Source: UBA6059 sp965227155
GTDB taxonomy: Bacteria; Bacteroidota; Bacteroidia; Cytophagales; Cyclobacteriaceae
Assembly: GCA_965227155.1 (NCBI GenBank)
Contig: OZ245731.1
Span: 4,340,001 to 4,404,000, forward strand
Length of the DNA: 64,000 nucleotides
Direction of reading: 5' to 3'
A model generated the notes under the pieces. It saw only the letters and a program-made list of their open reading frames with translations, did no database searches and was not told where the DNA came from. The number at the start of each line of letters is the position of its first letter. The first letter of the stretch is position 1. This document shows, in pieces, positions 8,346 through 17,600 of the stretch. The translations under genes were made by a program, and so were the position numbers.

Positions 8346-9137
8346 TTAATAGACTTGTGGGATGAAAGTTTGGTAGTCCACCGGTGGCCTAACATAGTCA
8401 CTATGATCAGGGATTGGAGGCAGTTTAATGGCGCTCTTTTCTAAAGGCTTGTAAGGAATTTGGCTCAATAAATGGTGTATGCAATTCAAACGTGCTTTCT
8501 TTTTATTGTCACCATCTACTACAAACCAGGGGCATTGTTTGGTATCCGTGTAGGAAAACATATCATCCTTGGCTTTGGAGTATTCCAGCCACTTTTCCCG
8601 TGATAAAAGATCCATTTCACTGAACTTCCATCGTTTTAAAGGGTTTTTAATACGTTCTCTGAACCTTTTTTCCTGTACATCATCACTTACTGAGAACCAG
8701 TATTTGAGCAGGATTATACCCGATCTGACCAACATGCGCTCAAACTCAGGGCAAGACCGCATGAATTCCTCATATTCCTCATCCGTGCAGAAACCCATTA
8801 CGCGCTCCACTCCAGCCCTATTATACCAGCTTCTGTCAAAGAGCACTATTTCACCGGCAGCCGGCAGATGAGGTACATACCTTTGAAAATACCATTGTGT
8901 TTTTTCCCGTTCGGTTGGCTTACCGAGTGCTACTACTTTACAAACTCTGGGGTTTAATGGCTCTGTGATCCTTTTGATGGTGCCACCTTTGCCCGAAGCA
9001 TCCCTACCTTCAAAGATTACCAGGACTTTGAGACCGTTGGTTTTGACCCATTCCTGCAGGTAAACGAGCTCTACGTGTAACTTTTTAAGCGCAGCACTAT
9101 AGCTCAATTTCTTGACTTGTTCGGTAGGTTGATTCAT
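8346..9137 (-). CDS. ppk2: Polyphosphate kinase 2 (PPK2 family)
   Basis: PPK2 enzymes transfer phosphate between polyphosphate and nucleotides. The 263-residue protein shows the single-domain PPK2 fold: a P-loop F-E-G-R-D-A-S-G-K-G-G (about 42-52), the R-V-V-A-L-G-K-P-T-like segment seen here as K-V-V-A-L-G-K-P-T, and the Walker-B and lid region F-D-R-S-W-Y-N-R-A-G-V-E-R-V-M-G-F. W-F-V-V-D-G-D-N-K-K-K-A-R-L-N near the C-terminus is also typical. Whether it favours GDP, ADP or AMP cannot be read from sequence. It is monocistronic, with about 150 bp separating it from the PFOR gene and an FNR-type box about 95 bp upstream of its start. Confidence 0.93.
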   Translation of the reverse strand: MNQPTEQVKKLSYSAALKKLHVELVYLQEWVKTNGLKVLVIFEGRDASGKGGTIKRITEPLNPRVCKVVALGKPTEREKTQWYFQRYVPHLPAAGEIVLFDRSWYNRAGVERVMGFCTDEEYEEFMRSCPEFERMLVRSGIILLKYWFSVSDDVQEKRFRERIKNPLKRWKFSEMDLLSREKWLEYSKAKDDMFSYTDTKQCPWFVVDGDNKKKARLNCIHHLLSQIPYKPLEKSAIKLPPIPDHSDYVRPPVDYQTFIPQVY

Positions 9138-9225
9138 GGTTTAGGTACTTGTTAGGTATTGGTAATTTATAAAAAATATGAATACACGATCATGTATCTA
9201 CCAGGAACATACTACTGAAGCATTA

Positions 9226-9239
9226 TTGATTTTGATCAG
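9226..9239. promoter_or_regulatory. FNR/CRP-type palindrome upstream of ppk2
   Basis: TTGAT-TTTG-ATCAG, the same half-sites as the box ahead of the PFOR operon. Its centre lies about 95 bp upstream of the ppk2 start at 9137 and 17 bp past the 3' end of the response regulator gene. The matching sequence and near-identical distance suggest one regulator for both transcription units. This is a consensus match by eye only. Confidence 0.45.
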
Positions 9240-9255
9240 TGCAGGTTAATTTCAA

Positions 9256-9633
9256 TCAGGCGTATTCCTCAAGCTTTTCGAAGACACTTTTTCTAATCAT
9301 AGCCATATTAAAAGGTTTCGATAAAATTTCACTTACCCCTAATTCACTCAATTTTTTGGTTAGCTCATCTTTACCATAACCGGAAATCACAATAATGGGA
9401 ATTTTTAGTTTGAGGTCATTTCGGATCCAGTGAGTTAGTTCTACTCCTGATATGTGTGGCATATTCATATCAGTAATGACGAGTTCATAAGTGTGTGTTA
9501 CCAGTAGATTTTTGGCTTCCAATCCATCAGTAGCAAAGTCTATAATGATATCAGGCTCTCTTCTGAAGGTGATTTTGAAAATCTCTCTTGAAATTAGATC
9601 ATCATCGCATATCAAAATTCTTCTGGCTTCCAT
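9256..9633 (-). CDS. Single-domain response regulator (CheY-like receiver)
   Basis: A receiver domain with no output domain, about 125 residues. It starts with the acidic pocket I-L-I-C-D-D-D, has the phospho-acceptor Asp in V-I-T-D-M-N-M-P-H, the conserved S-G-Y (equivalent of Thr/Ser switch) and Lys in L-S-K-P-F. I use the ATG at 9633 (M-E-A-R-R-I-L-I-C), which begins just before strand 1; the frame stays open to 9696, but that extension has no receiver character. No histidine kinase is nearby, so its partner is unknown. An inverted repeat (ACCTAA, TTAGGT; 9700-9719) lies about 70 bp upstream of the start. Confidence 0.88.
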   Translation of the reverse strand: MEARRILICDDDLISREIFKITFRREPDIIIDFATDGLEAKNLLVTHTYELVITDMNMPHISGVELTHWIRNDLKLKIPIIVISGYGKDELTKKLSELGVSEILSKPFNMAMIRKSVFEKLEEYA

Positions 9634-9699
9634 GACTACTTTATTTTGGTTGACATAGTCAAAGCAACACCAAAAGAAGGATGAAAACTTGAGCAAAAT

Positions 9700-10150
9700 A
9701 CCTAATCAAAAACTTAGGTGATTTACTTAGTCGAGAAACAATACAATTGCAAAATGGAAGAGAAAGAGAGGATAAAGCCTGCATTAAAAAAGAAAAGGAG
9801 CTGCCCTGTGGACACACTCCTAATCACTACCTACTACTCATCTAGAGTCACTTTAGCTGGTTGATTGTAAATTATCTATTTCTCTAAATTATAAGATCAG
9901 AATATCTGTAACCCCTTATAACAAACAACCATATTCAAATATGCATAAAAACAAATAAGTATTCCAAGTAATAACGAAAATTATTTACACATTTTTGAAA
10001 AATTAATGGAATATTTTATCTATAAATAATCTAGATCAAAAAATACATTACCCTGCTTAAAAGCTATATTATGGATTATTAAAAGGTAAACTTGTTAAAT
10101 AATACATAAAATAATTCATTATTTACTCCACTATAAATTCCTAAATACAG
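9700..10150. other. AT-rich intergenic region with weak signals only
   Basis: About 450 bases between the response regulator and the THX gene. It holds an inverted repeat at 9700-9719 and a hairpin with AGGAG and CTCCT arms (9798-9827 area) that is followed by T-rich sequence on the minus strand and could be a weak terminator. A 36-codon ATG frame at 9754-9864 (plus) spans that hairpin and has no ribosome-binding site. From 9900 to 10150 I see only AT-rich sequence with no tRNA-like or other structured element. Confidence 0.4.
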
Positions 10151-10282
10151 CTATTTAGCATCTTTGGTTTGCTTGGTGACTCTTTGAGCAGTTTGCGTGT
10201 TGCGAGCTTTTTTGGGCCTGCGTACACCATAGCTACCCGCTGCCCTTTTTCCTTTTCTGGTTTTGATATCTCCTTTTCCCAT
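10151..10282 (-). CDS. thx: 30S ribosomal protein THX
   Basis: A 43-residue, very basic protein: M-G-K-G-D-I-K-T-R-K-G-K followed by G-S-Y-G-V-R-R-P-K-K. The M-G-K-G-D-x-K-T start and the G-x-Y-G-x-x-R-P-K-K core are the signature of bacterial THX (bTHX), the small 30S head protein first known from Thermus and found across Bacteroidota. The gene stands alone on the minus strand between two AT-rich gaps. It is below the size cutoff of most gene callers, so it is easily missed. Confidence 0.93.
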   Translation of the reverse strand: MGKGDIKTRKGKRAAGSYGVRRPKKARNTQTAQRVTKQTKDAK

Positions 10283-10366
10283 AATTGAAACTTTTGATTT
10301 AATTAAAGTTAAAAACAGGATAGGAAAAGATCAAGGGCGTAGTTTTCGCATTCTTGAGTGGTCAGA

Positions 10367-11254
10367 TTACCACGATGCTTTCTTATTCTTGCCAAACTGA
10401 AAATTTCGCGAAATATTAAAGCCAAAATGAATATCTCCTTCAAAGAAATCGCCGGTCGTTTCTGCGATAAAGCCTTTTTCAATCATAGCCCTGCTATTGG
10501 TTAAATGAAGCTGGAAGACATGGCCACCGGTTTCAATATCTACACCTATTGCCAGAGCATTAAAGGTATTCGGATTTAGGGTTTGAAATTGATAGTAATA
10601 TTCTGCATTGAGGGTGACCCTGTTGCTGATTTTCACACGGCCCCCGCCCCCAAGTGCTACTATGTCGTTATTCACATCAGTGGCTTGAATAGCATTGAAT
10701 TGCACCAAAGATGGCATAAGTTGGATAGATACCGCATCATTCAATTTTCTGGCTAATAACAATTGATGCGTAAAGGCCAGTCGATTGTTAAACCCAACAT
10801 CTTCGGTGAAAACTGCATCTTTCAAGGTTTTGACTGTAGCTGAAGTGAAGATTGTTAAAGAAAAAGGAAAGCTTTTACCACCTCTCTTTTGCTGTAGTAG
10901 TCGGTATTTCAGGAAACTATCGTAGGTTTTCTCAAAAGAATTGCGCCCCACGCCAAACATAAATTCATCCGTAAAAGCGTATTCCAGGCCCAGCCTGATA
11001 TTAGCCTGATCCAACCCCCAAAAGTTATAGGAACCGCTGTTGAGTGTTCCAAATCGATGGGAGATTAAAAACTCCAGGGATTTGGCAGACCTGGTTTCCA
11101 CAGAATGTCCATTGATAAGCCTGGTGCCTTTGAATGTGGATCGAACAAGCTCGGTTTTGCTACCCTGCTCTTCTTCCAGCATACCCAATAGGTCTTGTTG
11201 CGCAAGAAGTGGACTTACCGAAAATAGAACAAAAATAAATGCTATGGATTTCAT
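10367..11254 (-). CDS. DUF5777-type outer-membrane beta-barrel protein
   Basis: A 295-residue protein with a cleavable signal peptide (residues 1-18, ending L-L-A-Q). The mature part shows alternating hydrophobic/polar strands and aromatic girdle residues of a small outer-membrane barrel, and resembles the DUF5777 family. R-L-I-N-G-H-S-V-E-T near residue 45 and the H-R-F-G-T-L-N segment after it are typical of that family. Its start overlaps the YceI gene stop by 4 bases. In related genomes such barrels accompany YceI proteins and c-type cytochrome lipoproteins, as here. Specific function unknown. Confidence 0.78.
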   Translation of the reverse strand: MKSIAFIFVLFSVSPLLAQQDLLGMLEEEQGSKTELVRSTFKGTRLINGHSVETRSAKSLEFLISHRFGTLNSGSYNFWGLDQANIRLGLEYAFTDEFMFGVGRNSFEKTYDSFLKYRLLQQKRGGKSFPFSLTIFTSATVKTLKDAVFTEDVGFNNRLAFTHQLLLARKLNDAVSIQLMPSLVQFNAIQATDVNNDIVALGGGGRVKISNRVTLNAEYYYQFQTLNPNTFNALAIGVDIETGGHVFQLHLTNSRAMIEKGFIAETTGDFFEGDIHFGFNISRNFQFGKNKKASW

Positions 11255-11811
11255 TTCTGTATTGGTTTTAGGGTGAAATTAGAGGTCACTTCTACTTCTT
11301 CAGCAATTTTCATCATAACTACCGAGGGTATATCAATTTCAAAATCTTCCAATCTAATCATAAACTTTGTCTCTACTTCAACAGTCGATTTATCAAAATT
11401 GAGTGATACCTCTGTGCTCAAAGGTTTAGTGATACCATGTAATGTGATCTCCCCAACTGCCTTGGTATTGATTTGCCCTGACTTGATATCGGCAATGTCA
11501 TCTTCCAATCTACCTGTAAAAGTTGCTTTTGGGTATTGCTCACTTTCAATGTAATTTTCATTGAAGTGCTCTTCCATGAGCTCGTTGGGGAAGTCAAATT
11601 CTCGCATAAGCATACTGACTGCCACATTATTAGTTTCTTGATCTAGAATGGCCATAGCTTGATTATTGATGGCTTGTATATCTTCCAGAGGAGCATCAGA
11701 AAAGAACCGGATAGTTCCTTTCCTGTCAATCCACCTTTCCTGAGCCCAAACTCGACAGTTTATAAGCAAGATCAATATGATCAGCAAACAATGCCTTTGT
11801 CTTTTATACAT
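11251..11811 (-). CDS. YceI family lipid-binding-like secreted protein
   Basis: A 186-residue protein with an N-terminal signal peptide (about 1-23, ending R-V-W-A-Q) and a YceI-like lipocalin fold. Seen are the early strand G-T-I-R-F-F-S-D-A-P-L-E, the S-E-Q-Y-P-K-A-T-F-T-G motif and L-T-L-H-G-I-T-K-like segment (here I-T-L-H-G-I-T-K-P-L). YceI proteins bind isoprenoid or lipid ligands in the periplasm. The ligand here cannot be inferred. It sits between the haem-c/SprB lipoprotein gene and the DUF5777 barrel gene, overlapping the latter by 4 bases, and is probably co-transcribed with them. Confidence 0.85.
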   Translation of the reverse strand: MYKRQRHCLLIILILLINCRVWAQERWIDRKGTIRFFSDAPLEDIQAINNQAMAILDQETNNVAVSMLMREFDFPNELMEEHFNENYIESEQYPKATFTGRLEDDIADIKSGQINTKAVGEITLHGITKPLSTEVSLNFDKSTVEVETKFMIRLEDFEIDIPSVVMMKIAEEVEVTSNFTLKPIQK

Positions 11812-11845
11812 AATGATATATTTTAAAATAAATATGTTGTTGCTA

Positions 11846-12628
11846 TTAATTGTTCAATGCACCGTCCTCTACCCAACATGCAATGAGGTCAATTTCTGAT
11901 TGGGGTAAGGATCCCGTTGGTGGCATAGTGCCTGCTGATGTTCTTTGCATAATACTATTTGCATTATTTTGAATATTGCTGAATTGCCGGAAATCAGGAG
12001 ATTGGGTACCGGCATGACATGTAGCAATGGCACAATTCGTTTCAATTATAGAAGCGATACTATTTTCAAAACTAATACCACTTGGAATTTCTAAAGCCTG
12101 AGTTACCTCACAACCTTCTGCATCTATGACTTTTACCTCATGTGAGCCCGCCATCAAGTTGGTAAATTCAGCATTATCGGAAGGCATTTCACCGTTTAAT
12201 TGATACTGATAAGGCGCTGATCCACCTGTAGCCTCAATAGAAATTACACCGCTGGCATCACCACAACCTGCTTCTTCTGTGGATACATTAATATTGACAC
12301 CTTCTATATTTGAAATACTTACATTAAAAGTTCCAGAACAGCCATCATTATCTTCTATGTTCACAGTGTAATTTCCAGCACTAAGGTTTGAGAATTGACC
12401 GGAAGTATTGGAGTTACCTGCTACGGAGAAGGTATACGGTGGACTTCCTCCATCAGCATCAATGGTAAATTCACCATTTGCTTCACCACAGGTGACGTCA
12501 GTGACATTGCCCACCAGATTTCCTGTAATGGTTTTTGAGGAGCAATCTATTGGCGTTTCCAATGTTTCACTTTCGCAAGCGATTAAGATAAACGCTCCGG
12601 CTAATAGGATGATCGATATGATTTTCAT
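11846..12628 (-). CDS. Lipoprotein with two SprB repeats and a C-terminal haem-c domain
   Basis: The N-terminus is a lipoprotein signal (I-L-I-A-C, lipobox Cys near residue 18). Two SprB-type repeats follow at about 40-110 and 111-185; each has the T-G-G-S-x-P-Y / D-G-G-S-P-P-Y-T-F core and the D-x-x-G-C end. The last 75 residues are cytochrome-like: C199-A-I-A-T-C204-H205 is a C-x4-CH haem-binding motif, and Met235 in G-T-M-P-P is a plausible distal ligand. Mixing adhesin-like SprB repeats with a cytochrome domain suggests a surface or periplasmic electron-transfer protein. It is next in line after the sigma/anti-sigma pair (64-base gap). Confidence 0.82.
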   Translation of the reverse strand: MKIISIILLAGAFILIACESETLETPIDCSSKTITGNLVGNVTDVTCGEANGEFTIDADGGSPPYTFSVAGNSNTSGQFSNLSAGNYTVNIEDNDGCSGTFNVSISNIEGVNINVSTEEAGCGDASGVISIEATGGSAPYQYQLNGEMPSDNAEFTNLMAGSHEVKVIDAEGCEVTQALEIPSGISFENSIASIIETNCAIATCHAGTQSPDFRQFSNIQNNANSIMQRTSAGTMPPTGSLPQSEIDLIACWVEDGALNN

Positions 12629-12692
12629 AATAATAGGGTTTAAAAAAGATTATAAGGTTGATTTTTTGATTCTATTTTTTGATGTATTCATT

Positions 12693-13922
12693 TTAAAACT
12701 TATGGTTTATGCCAAGCATAAGTCCACTACTCATCAGATGTACATTTCCGTGCCCGACACCCTTTAAAGGAAGATTAACATATGGGGATACCAAAAACCC
12801 TAGCTTCTCATTAAATTGATGATGCCACTGTATTGAAAAACCTAAATGAGATAATAAATGGGATGACTCGCCTCTGCCTTTCCAACCATCGATAAGCGCT
12901 GAATTGTATAAACCAGTATACTGATATTGATATTCCTCTGTGAGCATCCAGCTATTAGAAACCGAAGCTGAAATCCAGAAATTATTATTAGCATTGACTC
13001 TGTTTATTCTATAAGCAAGGTTTAGAGGGACATCCAAAATAAGACAGATAGCATCAGCACTCACCGGTGTTTCACCATAATTCCAAAAACCTGATTCTGG
13101 ATTATAGTCATCACCTGGTGCTGTATAGCGTTTATTACTCAACAAAAAGGAGGTTCCAATCATCCAACGATCGGTGATTTGATAACCCCATTGCACACCA
13201 CCAGTAAAACCGGCTTTATTGAAAATGGTATTCCATGCTGTATTGCTAAAATCAGGGGAAAAAATTACACCTACCCATACCCTCCTTTTCATTACCGCAT
13301 TAGGCGTAGCTTGCTCACCTTCATCCATTGCTGGAAAAACTGATTTCAGGCCTGTTTTATTTAATGAATGAATAACCGGAGCTTTTGATTTCAGTCTTTT
13401 TAAGATTTGAATAAGAACCTCGGGGAGATTATTATCCAAACTCTTATGAGTAAATAATGATTCTGAATTACTATTATCAGGAGATGAAATCGGCTTTATT
13501 GGGGTGGATTTATCATATTCATCCAAAAGTGTTGAATTATGCCGGTCTTTAGTAGATACTGGTGCGCTGATATTTTTATTTGACGCTACATCAGCATTTG
13601 GTTGTTCTAAGTTGTTTTTTTGAGCATAAGCATGCTTATCGTCTTCATTTTCGCTCGTCGAAATTTGGCTATTTGTGGTTTTTTTATTGTTGATATCATC
13701 TGTATTGTTGGAGAAATATTCGTTACTCAGCCAACCTATTGTGAAAGCCAGAATAGCCAATAATACCAGTGTTAAATATTTAGTGAAATGATTCCTGGAA
13801 ACAGGCAACTCCTTTTCCAACTTTCGCTCAAGCGAGGACCATTGCGCTTCATCAAATGGAAACTCCGTTGAGTCCAGTTTCTTACTGAAAAAGTTTTCTA
13901 TATTTTGCTTTTCCTCACTCAT
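12693..13922 (-). CDS. Membrane protein, anti-sigma-like N-terminus fused to an outer-membrane-barrel-like region
   Basis: 409 residues with no signal peptide. Residues 1-42 are charged and contain F-D-E-A-Q-W-S-S-L-E-R-K-L, the short helix seen at the N-terminus of Bacteroidota proteins paired with ECF sigma factors. One membrane helix lies at about 46-66. A low-complexity polar linker (Asn, Ser, Lys rich, to about 190) follows, then about 200 residues of barrel-like strands ending in an aromatic residue (N-H-K-F). The gene overlaps the ECF sigma gene by 4 bases, so it is likely to control that sigma factor. How a helix-anchored protein can carry a barrel-like domain is unclear; it may instead be a periplasmic sensor domain. 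Confidence 0.72.
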   Translation of the reverse strand: MSEEKQNIENFFSKKLDSTEFPFDEAQWSSLERKLEKELPVSRNHFTKYLTLVLLAILAFTIGWLSNEYFSNNTDDINNKKTTNSQISTSENEDDKHAYAQKNNLEQPNADVASNKNISAPVSTKDRHNSTLLDEYDKSTPIKPISSPDNSNSESLFTHKSLDNNLPEVLIQILKRLKSKAPVIHSLNKTGLKSVFPAMDEGEQATPNAVMKRRVWVGVIFSPDFSNTAWNTIFNKAGFTGGVQWGYQITDRWMIGTSFLLSNKRYTAPGDDYNPESGFWNYGETPVSADAICLILDVPLNLAYRINRVNANNNFWISASVSNSWMLTEEYQYQYTGLYNSALIDGWKGRGESSHLLSHLGFSIQWHHQFNEKLGFLVSPYVNLPLKGVGHGNVHLMSSGLMLGINHKF

Positions 13923-14473
13923 GATTCCACTATAAACAATGCCCCCAATGCGTTCTTTAATTTTTCTCTGGCCCGCGCATAGTTTGATTTTGAAGTGCCC
14001 ACAGATATGCCCAATTGGGTTGCTATTTCTTCATGGGTATATCCCTCAATAGCTCTAAGGTTAAATACAGTTCTGTAGGCCGGTGGTAATTTTCTTATCA
14101 ACATAAGTACTTCCTGATAGCTTAATTGATCTTGTTCATCTGACTTTACGTTGTACATTTCCTTCTCAAGCCCTACCCAATGCTCTTCAATTTTCTTCTC
14201 CATTTTTTTAAAATGATCAATCGATACATTGATCAGTATTTTGCGTAGCCAGGGTTTAAAATCTTTAGATTCATCAAATGAATTCATGTGTTTAAATACC
14301 TTGAGGAAACCATCATTCATTATTTCCTGGGCTTCTTCATGGTAATTGGCATATCGCATGGCAATACTCATCGCATAACTGAAATACATTTTATAGAGCG
14401 CTTTTTGCGCTGCACGATCATTCTTTTTACAAGCTTTGATCAAACTATGTATCTCAGCGGAATCGTTTCTCAA
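13919..14473 (-). CDS. ECF-type RNA polymerase sigma factor
   Basis: A 184-residue ECF sigma-70. Region 2 is visible at about 20-90 (A-Q-K-A-L-Y-K-M-Y-F, then E-A-Q-E-I-M-N-D-G-F-L-K-V-F, D-F-K-P-W-L-R-K-I-L-I-N), and region 4 at about 128-178 (L-P-P-A-Y-R-T-V-F-N-L, E-G-Y-T-H-E-E-I-A-x-x-L-G-I-S-V-G-T-S-K-S-N-Y-A-R). Its stop codon overlaps the start of the anti-sigma-like gene, forming the standard sigma/anti-sigma unit. Downstream genes on the same strand (SprB/haem-c lipoprotein, YceI, DUF5777) are the likely regulon or at least part of the same transcript. Confidence 0.93.
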   Translation of the reverse strand: MRNDSAEIHSLIKACKKNDRAAQKALYKMYFSYAMSIAMRYANYHEEAQEIMNDGFLKVFKHMNSFDESKDFKPWLRKILINVSIDHFKKMEKKIEEHWVGLEKEMYNVKSDEQDQLSYQEVLMLIRKLPPAYRTVFNLRAIEGYTHEEIATQLGISVGTSKSNYARAREKLKNALGALFIVES

Positions 14474-14644
14474 ACCTGATTTCTTTTAATACTATACCAG
14501 TAGGTTTACTAAATTGGTTGCGTGCCTGTAAAAAATAAATTGTTCAGATTCTCAGCTAACCAACTCATTCAAAGAGTAACCCAATATTGTATTTGATGAT
14601 GGAGATTTTATCTAAATTTAGAAATTACCACAACTAAATGATCT

Positions 14645-17600
14645 ATGAAGTATTATTTATCCATTCTTATTTGCTTTTCACTTGTATTTTTCGGAGAAGC
14701 ACAAAAGAAAAAACAACCAGTCTCGAATTCAGGCGCATTGAGCGAGATTAGTCTTGCCGGACTCAAGTTCAGAAGTGTCGGCCCGGCGGTCACATCCGGA
14801 CGTATTTCAGATTTTTCGGTCAATCCCGACAATCCCAAAGAATATTATATCGCCACTGCCTCCGGCGGAGTGTGGAAAACAGAAAATGGGGGCACAACAT
14901 TCATCCCGCTCTTCGATAATGAAGGCTCCTACTCTATTGGCGTGGTTACCATGGACCCCAACAATGAAGATGTAATTTGGGTAGGTACCGGAGAAAACAA
15001 TAATCAGCGCTCGGTAGCCTATGGTGACGGTATCTATAAATCCGAGGATGGTGGTACTTCCTGGCAAAATATGGGCTTGAAGAACTCAGAACATATCGGT
15101 TCGCTAATTGTAGATCCAGAAAATAGCAATCGCATATATGTTGCAGCCATCGGTCCGCTGTGGAGTGCAGGTGGTGAACGTGGCTTCTATGTTTCTGATG
15201 ATGGTGGCAAAAACTGGCGTAGAACACTCTATGTGGATGAGCATACCGGTGTTAATGAAGTAGTTATGGACCCATCGAATCCCAGTGTTTTGTACGCCTC
15301 GACAGTACAGCGCCGAAGACATGTGTTCACATATATCGGAGGTGGCCCAGGCTCTTCTGTTTACCGCTCAACCGATAAAGGTGAAACCTGGACGAAAATC
15401 GATAAAGGTTTACCTACCGTTGACCTGGGCCGCATTGGTCTGGCCATATCACCCGCTAATCCTGATATTGTTTATGCCATTGTAGAAGCCTCGCAAGGTA
15501 AAGGTGGCTTTTACAAAACCACCAACATGGGTGCCACCTGGGAGAAACAAGGCAGCTACAGCACAAGTGGTAATTATTACCAGGAAATAGTAGCCGACCC
15601 GGTAGATCCCGATAAGATCTATGCCATGGATACCTGGTTGCATATCTCTGTAGACGGTGGCAAAACTTTCAAAGTATTGGGTGAAGACACCAAGCACGTG
15701 GACAACCACTGCATGTGGATCAATCCCAATGATACAGATCATTTTATAGTGGGCTGCGATGGCGGCATTTATGAAAGCTTTGATGCTGCAAAAACATGGT
15801 CCTACAAGCCAAACCTGCCTATTACACAGTTTTACAAGGTAGCGCTAGACAATGATGAGCCTTTTTACAACATATATGGAGGTACCCAGGACAACTTCAG
15901 TATGGGTGGGCCTTCACGCTCGGTATCTGGCAACGGCATTGCCAACAGCGAATGGTACATGACCCACGGTGGTGATGGCTTTGAGTCGCAAGTAGACCCT
16001 ACCAATCCTAACATTGTGTATGCCCAATCACAGTATGGTTTCCTGGTACGCTATGATCGTAAAAGTGGTGAAGAAGTTGGCATCAAGCCGAGTCCACGAG
16101 AAGGCGAAAAAGAGTATCGCTGGAACTGGGATGCCCCATTGCATATCAGTGCGCATAAGCCCGAAAGAATATACTTCAGTGCCAATAAGGTATTTAGAAG
16201 CGATGATCGTGGCAACAGCTGGGAAGTAATCAGCGATGACCTAACACGACAGATCAATAGAAATGAGCTTGAAGTGATGGGCCGGGTTTGGGGCATAGAT
16301 GCTGTGGAAAAAAATGGTGGTGTTTCACCCTATGGTACTATCGTCGCCTTTCATGAATCACCAATTAATGAAGATTTGCTGTTGGTAGGCACCGATGATG
16401 GCTTGATTCAGATCACCAATGATGGGGGAGCCAATTGGCGAACGGTTAACAATATCGCAGGCGTGCCGGATCGTACCTACGTCAATTTTGTGCTGGCATC
16501 TCAGCATGACGAAAAAGTCATTTATGCAGCCTTCAACCATCATAAATATGGTGATTTCAAACCTTATGTTTTTAAATCAAGCGATCAAGGCAACACCTGG
16601 ACCAATATCAGTGGCAACCTGCCGGAAAGAGGTTCAAGCTACAGCATAGCTGAAGATCATATCAATTCAGATTTATTGTTTGTAGGTACTGAATTTGGTG
16701 TATTCTTTTCACCATTTGGGGGAAACGACTGGAAACAGTTGAATAATGGCCTTCCTACCATTGCTGTACGGGATATGGCAATTCATCCAAGAGAAAATGA
16801 TCTGGTGCTGGGTACATTTGGACGTGGCTTTTATGTGCTGGATGATTACAGTCCGTTACGAAATATCGTTACTGTGAAAGATCAGCAAGCAGCCCTATTA
16901 CCTGTAAAGGATTCTTGGCTTTATGTACAAAAATATCCACTTGGACTGCCGATGAATGGTTTCCAGGGTGACAATTATTACCGCGGTGAAAATCTGCCTC
17001 CGGTAGCCATTTTGAGCTATTTCATGAAAGAGGCTCCTAAAAGCCTAACCGATCAGCGCAGAGAGCTGGAAAAGAAACAAAAGGAATCGGGAGGCAACAA
17101 CCCATATCCGAATTATGAAAGCTTGAAGGCAGAGCGTATGGAAATTGACCCCTACCTTGTATTCACCATCAAGAATGAAAATGGCGATATCGTACGCAAG
17201 CTCAAAGAAAGCCCAAAAGCTGGTTTGAACCGGTTGCATTGGGATTTGCGGTATGCATCGGATGAGCCTATAAACCTGACACCTCCCCCATTCTACAATC
17301 CCTTTGGCGGAACTGATGAAGGCAATTTGGTAGCTCCTGGAAAATATACAGTTTCCATGCAGCTATTTGATAAAGGTGAATTCACAACGCTGGGTGAACC
17401 TGTTACTTTTACTGTAAAAGCACTGGACAACACTGTCCTCCCGGCATCTGATCGATCGGCCAAAGAGGCATTTCAGCTCAAAGTGGCAGCATTGTCAGGG
17501 CAGGTTTCTGCAACCCAGCAGCGCCTGAGCGAGCTAAATAACCAGCTGAGACACATCGAAGCGGCCATTCTGAAAACAGAAAACGACCAGGCAGCATTGT

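Noticed and set aside
9754..9864. 36-codon plus-strand frame (M-E-E-K-E-R-I-K-P-A ...)
   Set aside because: It has no ribosome-binding site, spans a hairpin and resembles no family I can name; kept only as a note in the intergenic region.
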